Positions 25,707 through 35,534 are shown, counted from the first letter of the stretch. The stretch: 64,000 nucleotides of DNA from Gammaproteobacteria bacterium (GCA_021731365.1 JAKFXL010000025.1:20212-84211); one strand, 5' to 3'. Notes: a model not told the origin generated them from the letters alone. A program made the numbers and translations.

Positions 25707-26007
25707 AATAAACTCTCCTTAATATGTAAATGGTTTTAAGCAGTTACGTGAGTTGTGCGTGCTTTAAAAGCTAGCTTCCCATTCACATCGCTGCATATTC
25801 TATTGTCCGCATTTAATATTTTTTGTCTGTTTCCTATTTACGGTCTTAATGTGGAATATTTACTTTGGCATATTATAAATCTGCAGAGGGGTATTGCGTA
25901 TTGATCAACGACTATTTAATCTCACTTTAATCTCACTGGGCGAGCCTTATATCGCGGATAGTGGGTATAATGTGCTTTTGTGATGGATGTTATTAAAGGA
26001 GCCAGGT
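25707..26007. other. 301-base divergent intergenic region
   Basis: Separates the minus-strand hypothetical gene from the plus-strand barrel gene. It holds both Shine-Dalgarno sites and a TATAAT at 25966-25971, about 37 bases before the barrel gene start; no good -35 is seen. Nothing else is apparent. Confidence 0.4.
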
Positions 26008-26514
26008 GTGAAACGATTAACAATGAAGTCTACGTTGCTATTAACTCTGTTTGTTGTGGGTGGCCCTGTTGCCGCAGCCGAGCCAGCTGTTTATCTGGGG
26101 GGCGGCCTGGGTAGTGCCAGTACTGATCGTAGTGGTTACGATAACGCAGGCAGCTCAAAATTTTTTGTTGGTGCCAATGCGGAAGGGTTTGGTATGGAGT
26201 TGGCCTATGTCAATCTTGGTCGATTTAAACAGAACAGCATTAACAACTACTCTGTTGATGGTGCTCAGCTGAACGCAATTGGTGAGCTGTTTCTCAGCAA
26301 GGGTTTGAACGGTTATGGTAGTTTTGGCTTTTATAACTGGGATCTGGATGACAATCTGACAACAGGCGATAGCGGTACCAGCCTGACGATCGGTTTGGGT
26401 ATGAAGGTGATCATGGGACGTAACTTCGCGGTGCGTGGCGGCTGGGATCGTTACCAGGATGTTTCTGATACCAACATTGATATGTTCTCGTTGAATGGGA
26501 TTTTTCAGTTCTAA
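26008..26514 (+). CDS. small outer-membrane beta-barrel protein
   Basis: 168 residues from GTG 26008, six bases after AAGGAG; an ATG at 25987 lies upstream of that site and is less likely. A signal peptide (KSTLLLTLFVVGGPVAAA) is followed by alternating amphipathic strands and a final strand ending in phenylalanine (NGIFQF), the outer-membrane beta signal. Size fits an eight-stranded OmpA/OmpX-like barrel. Substrate or partner unknown. Confidence 0.75.
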   Translation: MKRLTMKSTLLLTLFVVGGPVAAAEPAVYLGGGLGSASTDRSGYDNAGSSKFFVGANAEGFGMELAYVNLGRFKQNSINNYSVDGAQLNAIGELFLSKGLNGYGSFGFYNWDLDDNLTTGDSGTSLTIGLGMKVIMGRNFAVRGGWDRYQDVSDTNIDMFSLNGIFQF

Positions 26515-26526
26515 CTATTACCGTTT

Positions 26527-26577
26527 ACACCGCCACGGCACCGGTTGTCTATAGGGTTGTGGCGGTGTGCCGGTTTT
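26527..26577 (+). terminator. terminator after the barrel gene
   Basis: ACACCGCCAC (26527-26536) pairs with GTGGCGGTGT (26559-26568), followed by GCCGGTTTT. It also lies at the convergent end of the B12 operon. Confidence 0.6.
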
Positions 26578-26592
26578 ATTTCGTTTAACGTT

Positions 26593-27657
26593 TCAGGACT
26601 TTTCTGACACCGCTGCTTCGGCAAAGGTTGCCATCTCATTATGTAGATTACAGGCCATTTGTAGTAATGGCACAGCGACGGCTGCACCACTGCCTTCACC
26701 TAACCGCATGCCAAGATCGAGCAGTGGGAGGGCCTCTAGTGATTCCAAAATTAATCGATGTCCCGGTTCCGCAGAGGTGTGGGAGTAGAGCAGCCACTCT
26801 TTTACAGCGGGGCAGAGTTGGCTTGCGACAAGTGCTGCGCTGCTGCTGATAAAACCATCCACCAATACCGGAATGCCTATGTGGCCACAGCTGATGTAGG
26901 CCCCGGCAAGTGCCGCAATCTCAAATCCACCCACTCTACGCAGTGCCTCTAATGGTGATTGGATATACGGTTTATGTAGTGCCAGCGCAGCTTCGATGAC
27001 CGCTGCTTTGTGGGTGACGCCGCTAGCATCCAGTCCTGTGCCTGGTCCTGTGAGTTGTGTTGGGGCGATATTCAGTAACAGGCTGGCGAGTGCAGTGGCG
27101 GCGCTGGTATTGGCGATGCCCATCTCACCACCGATAAAAAGCTGTGCGCCGTTTAGTTTGGCCCGTTCGACGGCATGGCGACCGGCTGCTAGTGCACAGG
27201 CCAGTTGATGTTCGCTCATGGCGGCCTCAACGGCGAAGTTAGCTGTGCCGGGGCCAAGTGCATAGTTTTTTACCCCCTCCAGTGGCTCCGTATCAAATGC
27301 GGTGCCGAGGTTGATTACCTCCAGCGCTGCACCGAGTTTGCGGGCAGCAACACTGATGGCGGCGCCGCCACGGGCAAAGTTTTTAACCATTTCAGCGGTG
27401 ACCGCCTGGGGAAAGGCAGAGACACCCTCTGCAGCGATGCCATGATCCCCGGCAAAAACGGTAATCTGTATCTTTTCAACACTGGGTGTGTGGGTCCCTT
27501 GCAATGCAGCAAGGCGAATGGCGATCTCCTCCAGGCGACCCAACGCCCCCGGCGGTTTAGTCAGTATTGCTTGGCGTGCTTCGGCTGCCCCTTGGGTGAT
27601 GCTGTTAGGTACGGCGACGGGGATGTTAAGCCATTCGATCTCGGTGGGTCTGTTCAT
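26593..27657 (-). CDS. cobT: nicotinate-nucleotide--dimethylbenzimidazole phosphoribosyltransferase CobT
   Basis: 354 residues from ATG 27657 (an upstream in-frame ATG would overlap cobD and lacks a ribosome site). It makes alpha-ribazole phosphate from the dimethylbenzimidazole supplied by BluB. Typical segments are [29 protein letters not shown] and [12 protein letters not shown], the last with the catalytic Glu. Last gene of the B12 operon. Confidence 0.95.
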   Translation of the reverse strand: MNRPTEIEWLNIPVAVPNSITQGAAEARQAILTKPPGALGRLEEIAIRLAALQGTHTPSVEKIQITVFAGDHGIAAEGVSAFPQAVTAEMVKNFARGGAAISVAARKLGAALEVINLGTAFDTEPLEGVKNYALGPGTANFAVEAAMSEHQLACALAAGRHAVERAKLNGAQLFIGGEMGIANTSAATALASLLLNIAPTQLTGPGTGLDASGVTHKAAVIEAALALHKPYIQSPLEALRRVGGFEIAALAGAYISCGHIGIPVLVDGFISSSAALVASQLCPAVKEWLLYSHTSAEPGHRLILESLEALPLLDLGMRLGEGSGAAVAVPLLQMACNLHNEMATFAEAAVSEKS

Positions 27658-27677
27658 ATTATCTCTTCTGTTTATCG

Positions 27678-28697
27678 CTATTGCTGTTTTAACCCGGGGA
27701 TCGAGGTTAACGCCATTGCCAGTCGTTGCCAATCAGCGGTATGTTTTGGTAGCCCAAAACGCAAACTCATGGGTTCGATAAAGAGCCGTGTGAGAATGGC
27801 CTGTTTGGCTAGGTGTTGGTGTATTTTTTCTGCCTCTGGAGTAAGCACCCATTGAAAAAGGGGGCAGCCTCCTGCGGGAGGTAGATGGTGTTCCCGCAAC
27901 AGTTGTTGCATCTGTATGCTGGCCAGCTGCAGCTGTTGTTGTGTCTGCTGTTGCCACGCCTGGTCTTGCAGTGCCAAGGTGGCAATATAACGGGCCGGGG
28001 CGTTGGTGGCCCAGGGGCCAAGCAGGTGGCTGAGCTGCATCAGTAGTGGTGGTGCCGCACAGACAAAGCCGATGCGCGCACCCGCCAGGCCAAAAAATTT
28101 CCCCAACGATCGTAAAACAATTAAACCGGTGTGATGGCTATGGTGACAGAGGCTCTCGTCAGGGGTGCTATCCATAAATGCTTCATCCACAATTAACCAG
28201 CCACCTCGGCTGGCAACTATTTTGTGCCAGTGAAGCAGTTGCGTCTGACTGAATCGCACACCGGTTGGGTTGTTGGGGTTGATGAGTATCAGTACATCAG
28301 ATGTAGCCACGGCACGCTCTATCTCATCTACAGAAAAGGAGACAACGGTATGACCACTACGCTGCCAGGCGTAACTATGTTCTGCATAGGCCAGGGTGAG
28401 CAGACTCACCCGTGAAGGGGGGCGCAGCTGTGGCAGCGCCTGTATGGCGGCTTGTGAACCGGCTACTGTGAGTAAGGATGTTGCACCGTAATAGTGACGT
28501 GCCGCCTCTTCCAGACCATCACGCGCTTCTGGCAGACGCGCCCAGCACTCTGCCGGGATGGTGGGCACGGACCAACCGTTGGGGTTGATACCGGTGGAGA
28601 GATCCAGCCACTGTGCCAATGGAATAGCGTACTGTTCAGCAGCAGCACGCAGTTTTCCACCGTGATGAGGAGGTGTCTGCTGCAGATTAAGAGACAA
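27678..28697 (-). CDS. cobD: threonine-phosphate decarboxylase CobD (CobC)
   Basis: 339-residue PLP enzyme of aminotransferase fold that makes (R)-1-amino-2-propanol phosphate for the nucleotide loop. The start [13 protein letters not shown] and [13 protein letters not shown] are typical; NPNNPTG, DEAFMD and [15 protein letters not shown] (PLP lysine) follow. The start codon is TTG, overlapping the end of cbiB by 11 bases. Confidence 0.93.
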   Translation of the reverse strand: MSLNLQQTPPHHGGKLRAAAEQYAIPLAQWLDLSTGINPNGWSVPTIPAECWARLPEARDGLEEAARHYYGATSLLTVAGSQAAIQALPQLRPPSRVSLLTLAYAEHSYAWQRSGHTVVSFSVDEIERAVATSDVLILINPNNPTGVRFSQTQLLHWHKIVASRGGWLIVDEAFMDSTPDESLCHHSHHTGLIVLRSLGKFFGLAGARIGFVCAAPPLLMQLSHLLGPWATNAPARYIATLALQDQAWQQQTQQQLQLASIQMQQLLREHHLPPAGGCPLFQWVLTPEAEKIHQHLAKQAILTRLFIEPMSLRFGLPKHTADWQRLAMALTSIPGLKQQ

Positions 28698-29592
28698 ACC
28701 AACCGCCCAGTAACAACACAGTTACCCAGAGGAGCAGGGCACGTTTAATCAGTTGCAGTGCCGCCCCAATGTGTTCAGTGGTGGGGGCATCACCTTCACC
28801 CAGTGGCGGGCGTTGTTGTTGAACGCCCTGGTAAATTGCAGTGCCGCCCAGTTGCACATCAATGCTGCCTGCCCCTGCCGCCATTACCGGACCGGCATTG
28901 GGACTCTTCCAGCCACTGCCTTGATGCCGCCAGCAGCGCATGGCACGTGAGTAGTTGCCTACCAGTGCGTAACTGAGTGCCGTAAGTCGTGCCGGGATGT
29001 AATTTAAAAGATCATCCAGCCGTGCCGCCGCCCATCCAAAACGTAGGTATCGTTGGGTACGATAGCCCCACATGGCGTCGAGTGTATTACTGAGGCGAAA
29101 CAGAATCACGCCAGGCACACCGGCCACCACAAACCAGAAGAGGGCACCAAAGATGGCGTCATTACCATTCTCCAGTACCGACTCAACGGTTGCCTTGGCA
29201 ACATCACGCTCATTCAGCGTACTGGTATCGCGGCTCACCATATCGCCAACCCGTTGTCGGGCGGTGGGAAGATCATTGGCATCTAAGGCCGTAACAACAC
29301 GGTTGGCGTGTTCACCCAGGCTCTTCCAGCCGAGGGTTAGATAGAGCAGTATGATTTCAACAAACCAATGTATAGAGATCATCATCGTGATGACTACCAG
29401 CGGTAGTAGCAATATTGTTATTGCAACAGCGCCGCGTATAAAAGAGTCACCATAGAGTCGTTGTTCAACCGCCTGTGCCAGTCGGCCAAAACCGACCAGT
29501 GGGTGGTAGCGGCGTGGCTCTCCTAACGCCGCATCAAGCAGTAGTGCTGCTATGACGATGAATGCAGTGATCACGGCTGAGTGGCAGCCCAT
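28687..29592 (-). CDS. cbiB: adenosylcobinamide-phosphate synthase CbiB
   Basis: 301-residue inner-membrane protein joining adenosylcobyric acid with aminopropanol (phosphate). LLLDAALGEPRRYHPLVGFGRLA is the family signature at the N-terminus; RVGDMVSRDTSTL, ESVLENGNDAIFGALFW and YRTQRYLRFGWAAARLDD follow. A GTG at 29574 that overlaps the upstream stop is an alternative start. It acts with CobD. Confidence 0.94.
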   Translation of the reverse strand: MGCHSAVITAFIVIAALLLDAALGEPRRYHPLVGFGRLAQAVEQRLYGDSFIRGAVAITILLLPLVVITMMISIHWFVEIILLYLTLGWKSLGEHANRVVTALDANDLPTARQRVGDMVSRDTSTLNERDVAKATVESVLENGNDAIFGALFWFVVAGVPGVILFRLSNTLDAMWGYRTQRYLRFGWAAARLDDLLNYIPARLTALSYALVGNYSRAMRCWRHQGSGWKSPNAGPVMAAGAGSIDVQLGGTAIYQGVQQQRPPLGEGDAPTTEHIGAALQLIKRALLLWVTVLLLGGWFVS

Positions 29593-30383
29593 TGTAGAAT
29601 GTAGGTGTGAATCTGCTGCACACCATCAGTCAGTGCTGCGGGGCCAGGTTGCAAAATATCGGGAGATTTGATCTCGTAAATGTGACCATCACGCACCGCA
29701 GGAATAGTCTGCCAACCAGCACGTGCCCTGATCTCATCAGGCCGAAACCGTTTGCCACACCAAGAGCCGATGATGATATCTGGGGCACGATGAACCACTT
29801 CGTTACCATCAGCAATGATGCGCCCTTTGGCCCCTGCAGAGGTGGCCAGATCAGCAAAACAGTCTTTACCACCGGCAATATGAATCAGCTCTGATACCCA
29901 ACGAATACCGGAGATCAGTGGATCGTTCCACTCTTCAAAATAGACCAATGGACGGCGTGGCAAGAGATTGGCGGACTCTTTAATCTGTTGCAACTCAGCG
30001 TTTAATTGAGTGATCAGCTGCTCCGTTTTAGCCGGGGCTGCCACCATGGCCCCCACCATATAAATCATCTCAAATATTTCGGCAATGCTGCGTTGATTAA
30101 AAATGTGGACCTGCACACCGGCACGGACCAGCTGCGCGGCGATATCCGCCTGCATATCAGAAAACCCCAATACCAGGTCTGGCTCAAGCGCTAAAATTTT
30201 GTCGATCTTGGCGCTGGTAAAGGCTGAGACTTTGGGTTTGTTTTTGCGCGCTTCAGGGGGGCGCACGGTGTAACCGGAGATGCCAACAATACGATCCTGC
30301 TCGCCTAATAGATAGAGTGTTTCGGTGGTCTCTTCCGTCAGGCAGATAATCCGTTGCGGACCTGTGGCACTGTTAAATTTCAT
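29571..30383 (-). CDS. BtuF-like cobalamin-binding protein without signal peptide
   Basis: 270 residues of the periplasmic BtuF/FhuD-type binding fold: RIICLTEETTETLYLLGEQDRIVGISGYT, LALEPDLVLGFSDMQADIAAQL and GSWCGKRFRPDEI. The N-terminus MKFNSATGPQ has no hydrophobic signal, so as annotated the protein stays in the cytoplasm. Its ATG overlaps the bluB stop (ATGA) after GGAGAG, which supports this start. No BtuC or BtuD lies in the operon. It may hold corrinoid in the cytoplasm after BtuM uptake; that is inference. Confidence 0.82.
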   Translation of the reverse strand: MKFNSATGPQRIICLTEETTETLYLLGEQDRIVGISGYTVRPPEARKNKPKVSAFTSAKIDKILALEPDLVLGFSDMQADIAAQLVRAGVQVHIFNQRSIAEIFEMIYMVGAMVAAPAKTEQLITQLNAELQQIKESANLLPRRPLVYFEEWNDPLISGIRWVSELIHIAGGKDCFADLATSAGAKGRIIADGNEVVHRAPDIIIGSWCGKRFRPDEIRARAGWQTIPAVRDGHIYEIKSPDILQPGPAALTDGVQQIHTYILQWAATQP

Positions 30384-31039
30384 GTTGAACTCTCCGTCAT
30401 AGTATTGCCCCAGCTGTTATGAAAAAGCAGCTCTTCCAATGGTCGACCCTTGGCCCAACCTTCCAGTTCTAACATGGGGGCAGAGTAGAACTGCTTTACA
30501 TGGCCGATGCAGAGGATGGCCACTGGTTTACTGCCTGTTGGCATGTTGAGTAGTGTGGCCAAAGCAACAGGATCAAAGAGCGAGACCCAGCCCATACCGA
30601 TACCTTCGGCGCGGGCGGCCAGCCAGAGGTTTTGAATAGCACCGGCCACAGAGGCGAGATCCATCTCTGGCAGTGTACGACGACCAAAGATGTGCTGCTC
30701 TCGCTGCTCCATCAAGGCCGCTACAATCAGTTCACCGCACTCTAAAATGCCTTCAACCTTGAGTTTCATAAAGGCATCACTGCGCTCATTCAGCGCGGCG
30801 GCAGTTTGAATACGTTCGTCTTCCACGAGCTGATGTATTTGCTGGCGCAACGCACGATCAGTCACCCGGACAAAACGCCACGGCTGCATCAGCCCAACAC
30901 TGGGCGCACAGTGTGCCGCGTGTAACAGCCGGTTTAGCATCTCCGGGTCGATAGGGGTTGGCAGAAAGTGGCGCATGTCGCGCCGTTCGCGGATCACACG
31001 GTAGAGTGCGGCAATTTCAGCATCGCTGTAGCGGCTCAT
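30380..31039 (-). CDS. bluB: 5,6-dimethylbenzimidazole synthase BluB
   Basis: 219-residue flavin-destructase of the nitroreductase fold that turns reduced FMN and oxygen into dimethylbenzimidazole, the lower ligand of B12. VIRERRDMRHFLPTPIDPEML, HCAPSVGLMQPWRFV and EGIGMGWVSLFDP are characteristic. It is overlapped at both ends by ATGA junctions. Its presence implies aerobic synthesis of the lower ligand. Confidence 0.94.
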   Translation of the reverse strand: MSRYSDAEIAALYRVIRERRDMRHFLPTPIDPEMLNRLLHAAHCAPSVGLMQPWRFVRVTDRALRQQIHQLVEDERIQTAAALNERSDAFMKLKVEGILECGELIVAALMEQREQHIFGRRTLPEMDLASVAGAIQNLWLAARAEGIGMGWVSLFDPVALATLLNMPTGSKPVAILCIGHVKQFYSAPMLELEGWAKGRPLEELLFHNSWGNTMTESST

Positions 31040-32334
31040 GGTTGAAACAGTTTTACCGCTGCATCCGGGTTGGATGGAAAATAGAGATGCAGGTATGAGG
31101 CAGTCAGCCGTGCTGTGCGATATACAGCCTCGGGTTTTCCATGATGTCGAGCTGGCTGAGAGTGGGTTAGTGGCACCATCTTAGACGCTGTTGATGAGTG
31201 GTGGAAGGTATGGCCACGCAACTCACCCTCCGGCAGTTGCACACTCTGCATACCAATATTAGAGAGCGACTTTTGCATGGTGGCCTCTCCTGGCAATAGC
31301 CCGACCAGCGCCGCCCGCTGACCATCGATAGCAGTGAGTGAGTTAAGTAGATAGAGCATACCGCCACACTCGGCAACGATCGGCTTGTGCTCCATGTGGT
31401 GTTGGGTGATTGCCGCTTTCATCGGTTGATTGTTTGCCAGGGTATTTAAGTGTAACTCTGGATAACCGCCGGGCAGATAGAGCGCATCCGCAGCGGGCAG
31501 TGTGGCATCACTCAGGGGTGAAAAAAATGTTATCTCGGCACCGTGTGCACGTAACAGATCAAGATTGGCGTGGTAGATAAAAGCAAATGCGGCATCCTTG
31601 GCCACTGCAATCTGCACCCCTTGCAGTGATGGAGTGACGTTTGAGTGGGTAGCGGCGGGGGTAAAGGTCACCGCAGACGGCAGTTGATCGGGAACATGGT
31701 TGAGTGCGGCGGCTGCACGATTGATACGTGACTCAAGATCAGCCACCTCATCTGCCTGCACCAGACCGAGGTGGCGCTCCGGCAAGCTGATTGCCTCATC
31801 ATGTGCCAGCCAGCCAACAGTGGTAAGTGGTGGTCGCACACTATCGGCCAACATCTGGTAGTGGCCTTCACTACCCACCCGGTTGGCAAAGAGACCGGCA
31901 AAGGGCAGATCATCACAATAGGTAGCCAGGCCGTGTGCCAAGGCACCAAAGGTTTGTGCCATGGCTGAACCATCGATCACCGCCATCACGGGAATGCCAA
32001 AAAATCGTGCCAGATCCGCACTGGAGGAGCTGCCATCAAACAGCCCCATGACCCCTTCAATCAGAATCAGATCGGCATCGGCCGCCGCGTCATAGAGCAG
32101 CGCACGACAGTGGTCAGCGCCGCCCATCCAGAGATCCAGTGGGTATACCGCCGTGCCAGCAGCCTGCTCCAAAATCATCGGATCTAAAAAGTCAGGACCG
32201 GTTTTAAAGATACGGACCTTACATCCTCTGTTGCGATGGTAGCGCGCCAGTGCCGCAGTGACAGTGGTTTTGCCTTGACCAGAGGCGGGGGCCGAGATAA
32301 ACAGTGCCGGGCACTGTCTTTCCCTTTGGGTCAT
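31036..32334 (-). CDS. cbiA: cobyrinate a,c-diamide synthase CbiA/CobB
   Basis: 432 residues. The N-terminal ATP-dependent amidoligase has GQGKTTVTAALARYHR and VRIFKTGPDFLDP. The C-terminal class I glutamine amidotransferase domain has LYLPGGYPELH and AECGGMLYL with the nucleophilic Cys. It amidates cobyrinic acid a and c side chains. Its presence suggests that the cell takes in or makes cobyrinic acid rather than only cobinamide. Confidence 0.95.
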   Translation of the reverse strand: MTQRERQCPALFISAPASGQGKTTVTAALARYHRNRGCKVRIFKTGPDFLDPMILEQAAGTAVYPLDLWMGGADHCRALLYDAAADADLILIEGVMGLFDGSSSSADLARFFGIPVMAVIDGSAMAQTFGALAHGLATYCDDLPFAGLFANRVGSEGHYQMLADSVRPPLTTVGWLAHDEAISLPERHLGLVQADEVADLESRINRAAAALNHVPDQLPSAVTFTPAATHSNVTPSLQGVQIAVAKDAAFAFIYHANLDLLRAHGAEITFFSPLSDATLPAADALYLPGGYPELHLNTLANNQPMKAAITQHHMEHKPIVAECGGMLYLLNSLTAIDGQRAALVGLLPGEATMQKSLSNIGMQSVQLPEGELRGHTFHHSSTASKMVPLTHSQPARHHGKPEAVYRTARLTASYLHLYFPSNPDAAVKLFQP

Positions 32335-32936
32335 AGATCAATCCCGTTTTGTGCCCGTACCCCGGCACGAAAGGCGTGTTTTACATCGTCGAGTTCAGTC
32401 ACTGTATCGGCCATATCACAGAGCGCCTCGGCAGCACCACGACCGGTGATCACCACATGCTGCATGGGTGGGCGGGCGGCTAGATCACTCAATACCATTT
32501 CAATATCGAGCCAGCCATATTTGATCGGGTAGGTGAGTTCATCAAGTACCACAAGACTGATGGTGGCATCTTGTAACATCTCGCGTACAACGCCCCAGCC
32601 GCGATTGGCTGTCTCGATATCACGTTCCAGGTTCTGTGTATCCCAGGTAAACCCCTCACCCAATACATGCCACACCACACCGGGTTGCTGACGAAAAAAG
32701 GCCTCCTCACCCGTATCAGAGCGCCCTTTGATAAATTGCGCCACACCCACCTGCATACCGTGCCCAAGGGCGCGTGCCACCATGCCAAAAGCAGAACTTG
32801 ATTTACCCTTGCCATTGCCAGTGAGTACCAGCAGCAACCCTTTGTCTTGATCAGCGCGGGCGATGGAGGCATCCACCACCTCTTTTTTACGCTGCATACG
32901 GTTACGATGGCGTGTGGATTTATCATTGTCATCCAT
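32331..32936 (-). CDS. cobO: cob(I)yrinic acid a,c-diamide adenosyltransferase CobO/BtuR
   Basis: 201 residues. P-loop GNGKGKSSSAFG near residue 40, AQFIKGRSDTGEE, and LDELTYPIKYGWL. It adds the adenosyl ligand to Co(I) corrinoids. Translationally coupled to cbiA through ATGA. Confidence 0.95.
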   Translation of the reverse strand: MDDNDKSTRHRNRMQRKKEVVDASIARADQDKGLLLVLTGNGKGKSSSAFGMVARALGHGMQVGVAQFIKGRSDTGEEAFFRQQPGVVWHVLGEGFTWDTQNLERDIETANRGWGVVREMLQDATISLVVLDELTYPIKYGWLDIEMVLSDLAARPPMQHVVITGRGAAEALCDMADTVTELDDVKHAFRAGVRAQNGIDL

Positions 32937-32940
32937 AAAA

Positions 32941-33522
32941 TTAACCCTCGGTTCTATTGTGTTTGGTAGTGATGCTGTGTATCGATACCAATAGCAGATG
33001 TATCACAGCAGCAATGGCGACGTAGAACAGCAACGATTGTAAGGAGCCGGGGAAATATTGAATAAACCGCGCCCCAAACTCAGTCAGTGTTGGATCGGCA
33101 AAACGGCCTGATAGAAAATAGAAACCCCCACTGGAGAAGAGTTCACACACCGTTGCACCCAATAAAATGGCCAACGATGCAGGCATAAGTGTACTCCAGT
33201 GAGCATGATACTGTTTGGCATACCAACGCCCCGCCAACCAGAGTGAACCATAGGCGGGCAGTAACATCGGATACGCCGGGCTGGCGCAAAAATTGGAGAC
33301 GCCACCCCAGGTGATCGCTGCATAGTCGAGTGAACCGGCCAACGCTAACAGCGCAGGAAAAACCCACACCGGGCGTAGATAGAGACCCGCTAATAGAAAC
33401 ACCGCCCATGACGCGCTGGGTAGATGTTGTAAAGAGGCAAAGTGGTTACCACGGGTGGTGATCATCAGCAGTAATAGCGACAGAGCAATAATAATCTGAT
33501 GACGAGTAGAGAGCGTTAACAT
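32941..33522 (-). CDS. btuM: BtuM, solitary ECF-type vitamin B12 transporter
   Basis: 193 residues, about six membrane helices. HLPSASWAVFLLAGLYLRP near residue 33-51 and a cysteine at position 79 (GVSNFCASPAYP) fit BtuM, the ECF S-component-like protein of Thiobacillus denitrificans whose Cys80 ligates and decyanates cobalamin without an ECF module. The position between btuB and cobO in a riboswitch-led B12 operon supports this. The family call is from memory of its features, not from an alignment. Confidence 0.78.
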   Translation of the reverse strand: MLTLSTRHQIIIALSLLLLMITTRGNHFASLQHLPSASWAVFLLAGLYLRPVWVFPALLALAGSLDYAAITWGGVSNFCASPAYPMLLPAYGSLWLAGRWYAKQYHAHWSTLMPASLAILLGATVCELFSSGGFYFLSGRFADPTLTEFGARFIQYFPGSLQSLLFYVAIAAVIHLLLVSIHSITTKHNRTEG

Positions 33523-33565
33523 GGTATCGCGCCTGTTTTAAAGGTAAGTGTGTTTCAGTGTGATA

Positions 33566-33598
33566 ACAACACCCTCCTTAAACAGGGGAGGGTGTTGT
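33566..33598 (-). terminator. intercistronic hairpin between btuB and btuM
   Basis: ACAACACCCTCC (33566-33577) pairs with GGAGGGTGTTGT (33587-33598), nine-base loop. It starts nine bases after the btuB stop. No T run follows, so it may stabilise the btuB message or cause partial termination, lowering expression of the distal enzymes relative to the receptor. Confidence 0.5.
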
Positions 33599-33606
33599 GC
33601 CAATAT

Positions 33607-35433
33607 TTACGGCTGGTAACGTAGGGTGATAAACAGACTACGGCCTGGCTGGTTATAAAAGGCAGCAGTCTCATACCCTTTATCAAGCAGGTTTTCAGCC
33701 CGTGCCTGAAGCTGCCACGCTGGGTTGATATCATAACCGGCGCGTAGATCAACAGTGGCGTAGCCACCCAGGCGACGGTTATTGGCCAGATCATCATAGC
33801 GGCTACCTTCGGCACGCAAACTGGCACCTACCTGGTACGCACCTAAAGCACGGTCAGCATCAAGGCGATACGATTTTTTAGCACGGCGTGGCAGCGCTTT
33901 GCCGTAATTGCTACCGCTGGCACGATTTTCAGGATCGAGTAATGTTAGATTTGCATTAATGGCCCAACCACTCATATCAACACCACAGATGGCCTCAATG
34001 CCACGAATGTTGGCTTGATCAAGATTGTTAGGGGCAAAAGTGGAGGCGTCGTAGGCAATCAGATTACTGATGCGGTTTTCGTAGAGGTTAACAGCCCAGT
34101 GTCCCTGTGCTGTTTTACCTTCCAAACCCACCTCAATATTGCGCGAATCTTCCGGGACCAGTGTGGCAGTGCCGTATCCGGGATAGTAGAGTTCATTAAA
34201 GGTGGGAGCCTTAAAGGCAGTCCCATAGGCGTAGGTAAGACGCATCGAATGGCCAAGATCGGCCCCAAATGCCACACCGCCAGTACCCTGGTTACCAAAC
34301 TGCTCATTACTATCACGGCGTAACGATAGCTGCATATCAAAGGTATCACTGACCGCAGATTGATACTGAGCAAAAACAGCCTTGTTGCCACGAGAGGTGA
34401 CAGCAAAATTTGTGGTGCTCTCAATATAATCAAGCTGACGATCCAGACCCACGGTTAACAGATTGCTGTCACTCACCGTGATGTCGTTTTGCCAGGTAGC
34501 ACTATTGCGGCGAGTATTAAAATCGCCTTTGAAACTGCCATCTTTAAAACTATCAGACATATCACGGCTCTGACCCGCCGCCAGGCTTACCTGCCAGGAT
34601 GGTGCTGCAGCAAAACTGACATTGCCACCCAATACCTGTTGCACGGATGATGACTCATTGGAGAATGATCCATCATAGGATGTAGCATTTTCACTACGTA
34701 AAGCATTCAGTTCTGCGGTACCACTGCTGCCAAAGCGGAAGCCACCACGCAGTGATGCCGCCACATTGTGGTAATCATCCCTATCAGGCTCAACGGCATA
34801 ACAACCACTGGTGAGTGAACCATTACAGGCATTAAAACCTTTGGTATTGAGGCTGTTAAGATTGGCGCTGAACCAGCTGCTATCGCTGCCCCCGGTTACA
34901 CCTGCCTGGGCGCTGTAGGTACCGTAACTGCCAGCGCCAATACTCATGGACGGGGTGATCTGGCCCTTTCCTTTACGGGTGAAGATCTGAATCACACCGC
35001 CAATGGCCTCTGAACCGTACAGACTGGAGCGCGGTCCACGTACAATCTCAATACGTTCTATCTGAGCCAGCGGAATATCTTGAAATGCGGTGCTACCCGC
35101 GGTGGCAGAACCGACCTTTACACCATCAATCAGAACCAGTACGTGGTCAGACTCGGTACCACGCATAAATAGTGCAGTGTATTTACCTGCGCCGCCATTA
35201 TTGGCAACGGAGATACCTGCTGTACCACGTAGCAGATCTTGTAAGGATTGGGCCTGAAGCCGCTCGATATCAGCACGAGTAATGACGCTGACCGATGCAA
35301 GTGAGTCATCAACGGTCTGAGCTGTACGTGTTGCTGTCACAATCACAGCGTCCGTATCCGCAGCAATGGCTGTAACGGAGTAAAGGGGAAGGGCACTCAA
35401 CAGCGCAACCGCTGCTGACAATGAACGCAACTG
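33607..35433 (-). CDS. btuB: TonB-dependent vitamin B12 receptor BtuB
   Basis: 608 residues from the ATG at 35433 (AAGGAGAG upstream; the frame runs open to 35568 but that part is leader). Signal peptide to about residue 25, TonB-box-like DAVIVTATR, plug domain (SLQDLLRGTAGISV, FMRGTESDHVLVLIDGVK, IERIEIVRGPRSSLYGSEAIGGVIQI) and a 22-strand barrel (EFRxPTFNELYYPGYG-type segment, LLDKGYETAAFYNQPGR). First gene of the riboswitch-led operon. Confidence 0.95.
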   Translation of the reverse strand, partial: QLRSLSAAVALLSALPLYSVTAIAADTDAVIVTATRTAQTVDDSLASVSVITRADIERLQAQSLQDLLRGTAGISVANNGGAGKYTALFMRGTESDHVLVLIDGVKVGSATAGSTAFQDIPLAQIERIEIVRGPRSSLYGSEAIGGVIQIFTRKGKGQITPSMSIGAGSYGTYSAQAGVTGGSDSSWFSANLNSLNTKGFNACNGSLTSGCYAVEPDRDDYHNVAASLRGGFRFGSSGTAELNALRSENATSYDGSFSNESSSVQQVLGGNVSFAAAPSWQVSLAAGQSRDMSDSFKDGSFKGDFNTRRNSATWQNDITVSDSNLLTVGLDRQLDYIESTTNFAVTSRGNKAVFAQYQSAVSDTFDMQLSLRRDSNEQFGNQGTGGVAFGADLGHSMRLTYAYGTAFKAPTFNELYYPGYGTATLVPEDSRNIEVGLEGKTAQGHWAVNLYENRISNLIAYDASTFAPNNLDQANIRGIEAICGVDMSGWAINANLTLLDPENRASGSNYGKALPRRAKKSYRLDADRALGAYQVGASLRAEGSRYDDLANNRRLGGYATVDLRAGYDINPAWQLQARAENLLDKGYETAAFYNQPGRSLFITLRYQP

Positions 35434-35527
35434 CATATCTCTCTCCTTCGCGCACATCGGGGCACGAACTGAATAATTAAAGGCCATATGGCAAATGGAG
35501 GAGGAGTGATAGCAAGGGTGGAGGGGT

Positions 35528-35534
35528 AAAAAAA
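35528..35534 (-). promoter_or_regulatory. T7 tract in the btuB leader
   Basis: Seven consecutive U residues in the leader RNA, about 45 bases 3' of the B12 box, after an imperfect GATGC-ACCG-GCATG hairpin. This is consistent with a transcription terminator controlled by the riboswitch, though the stem is weak. Confidence 0.4.
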
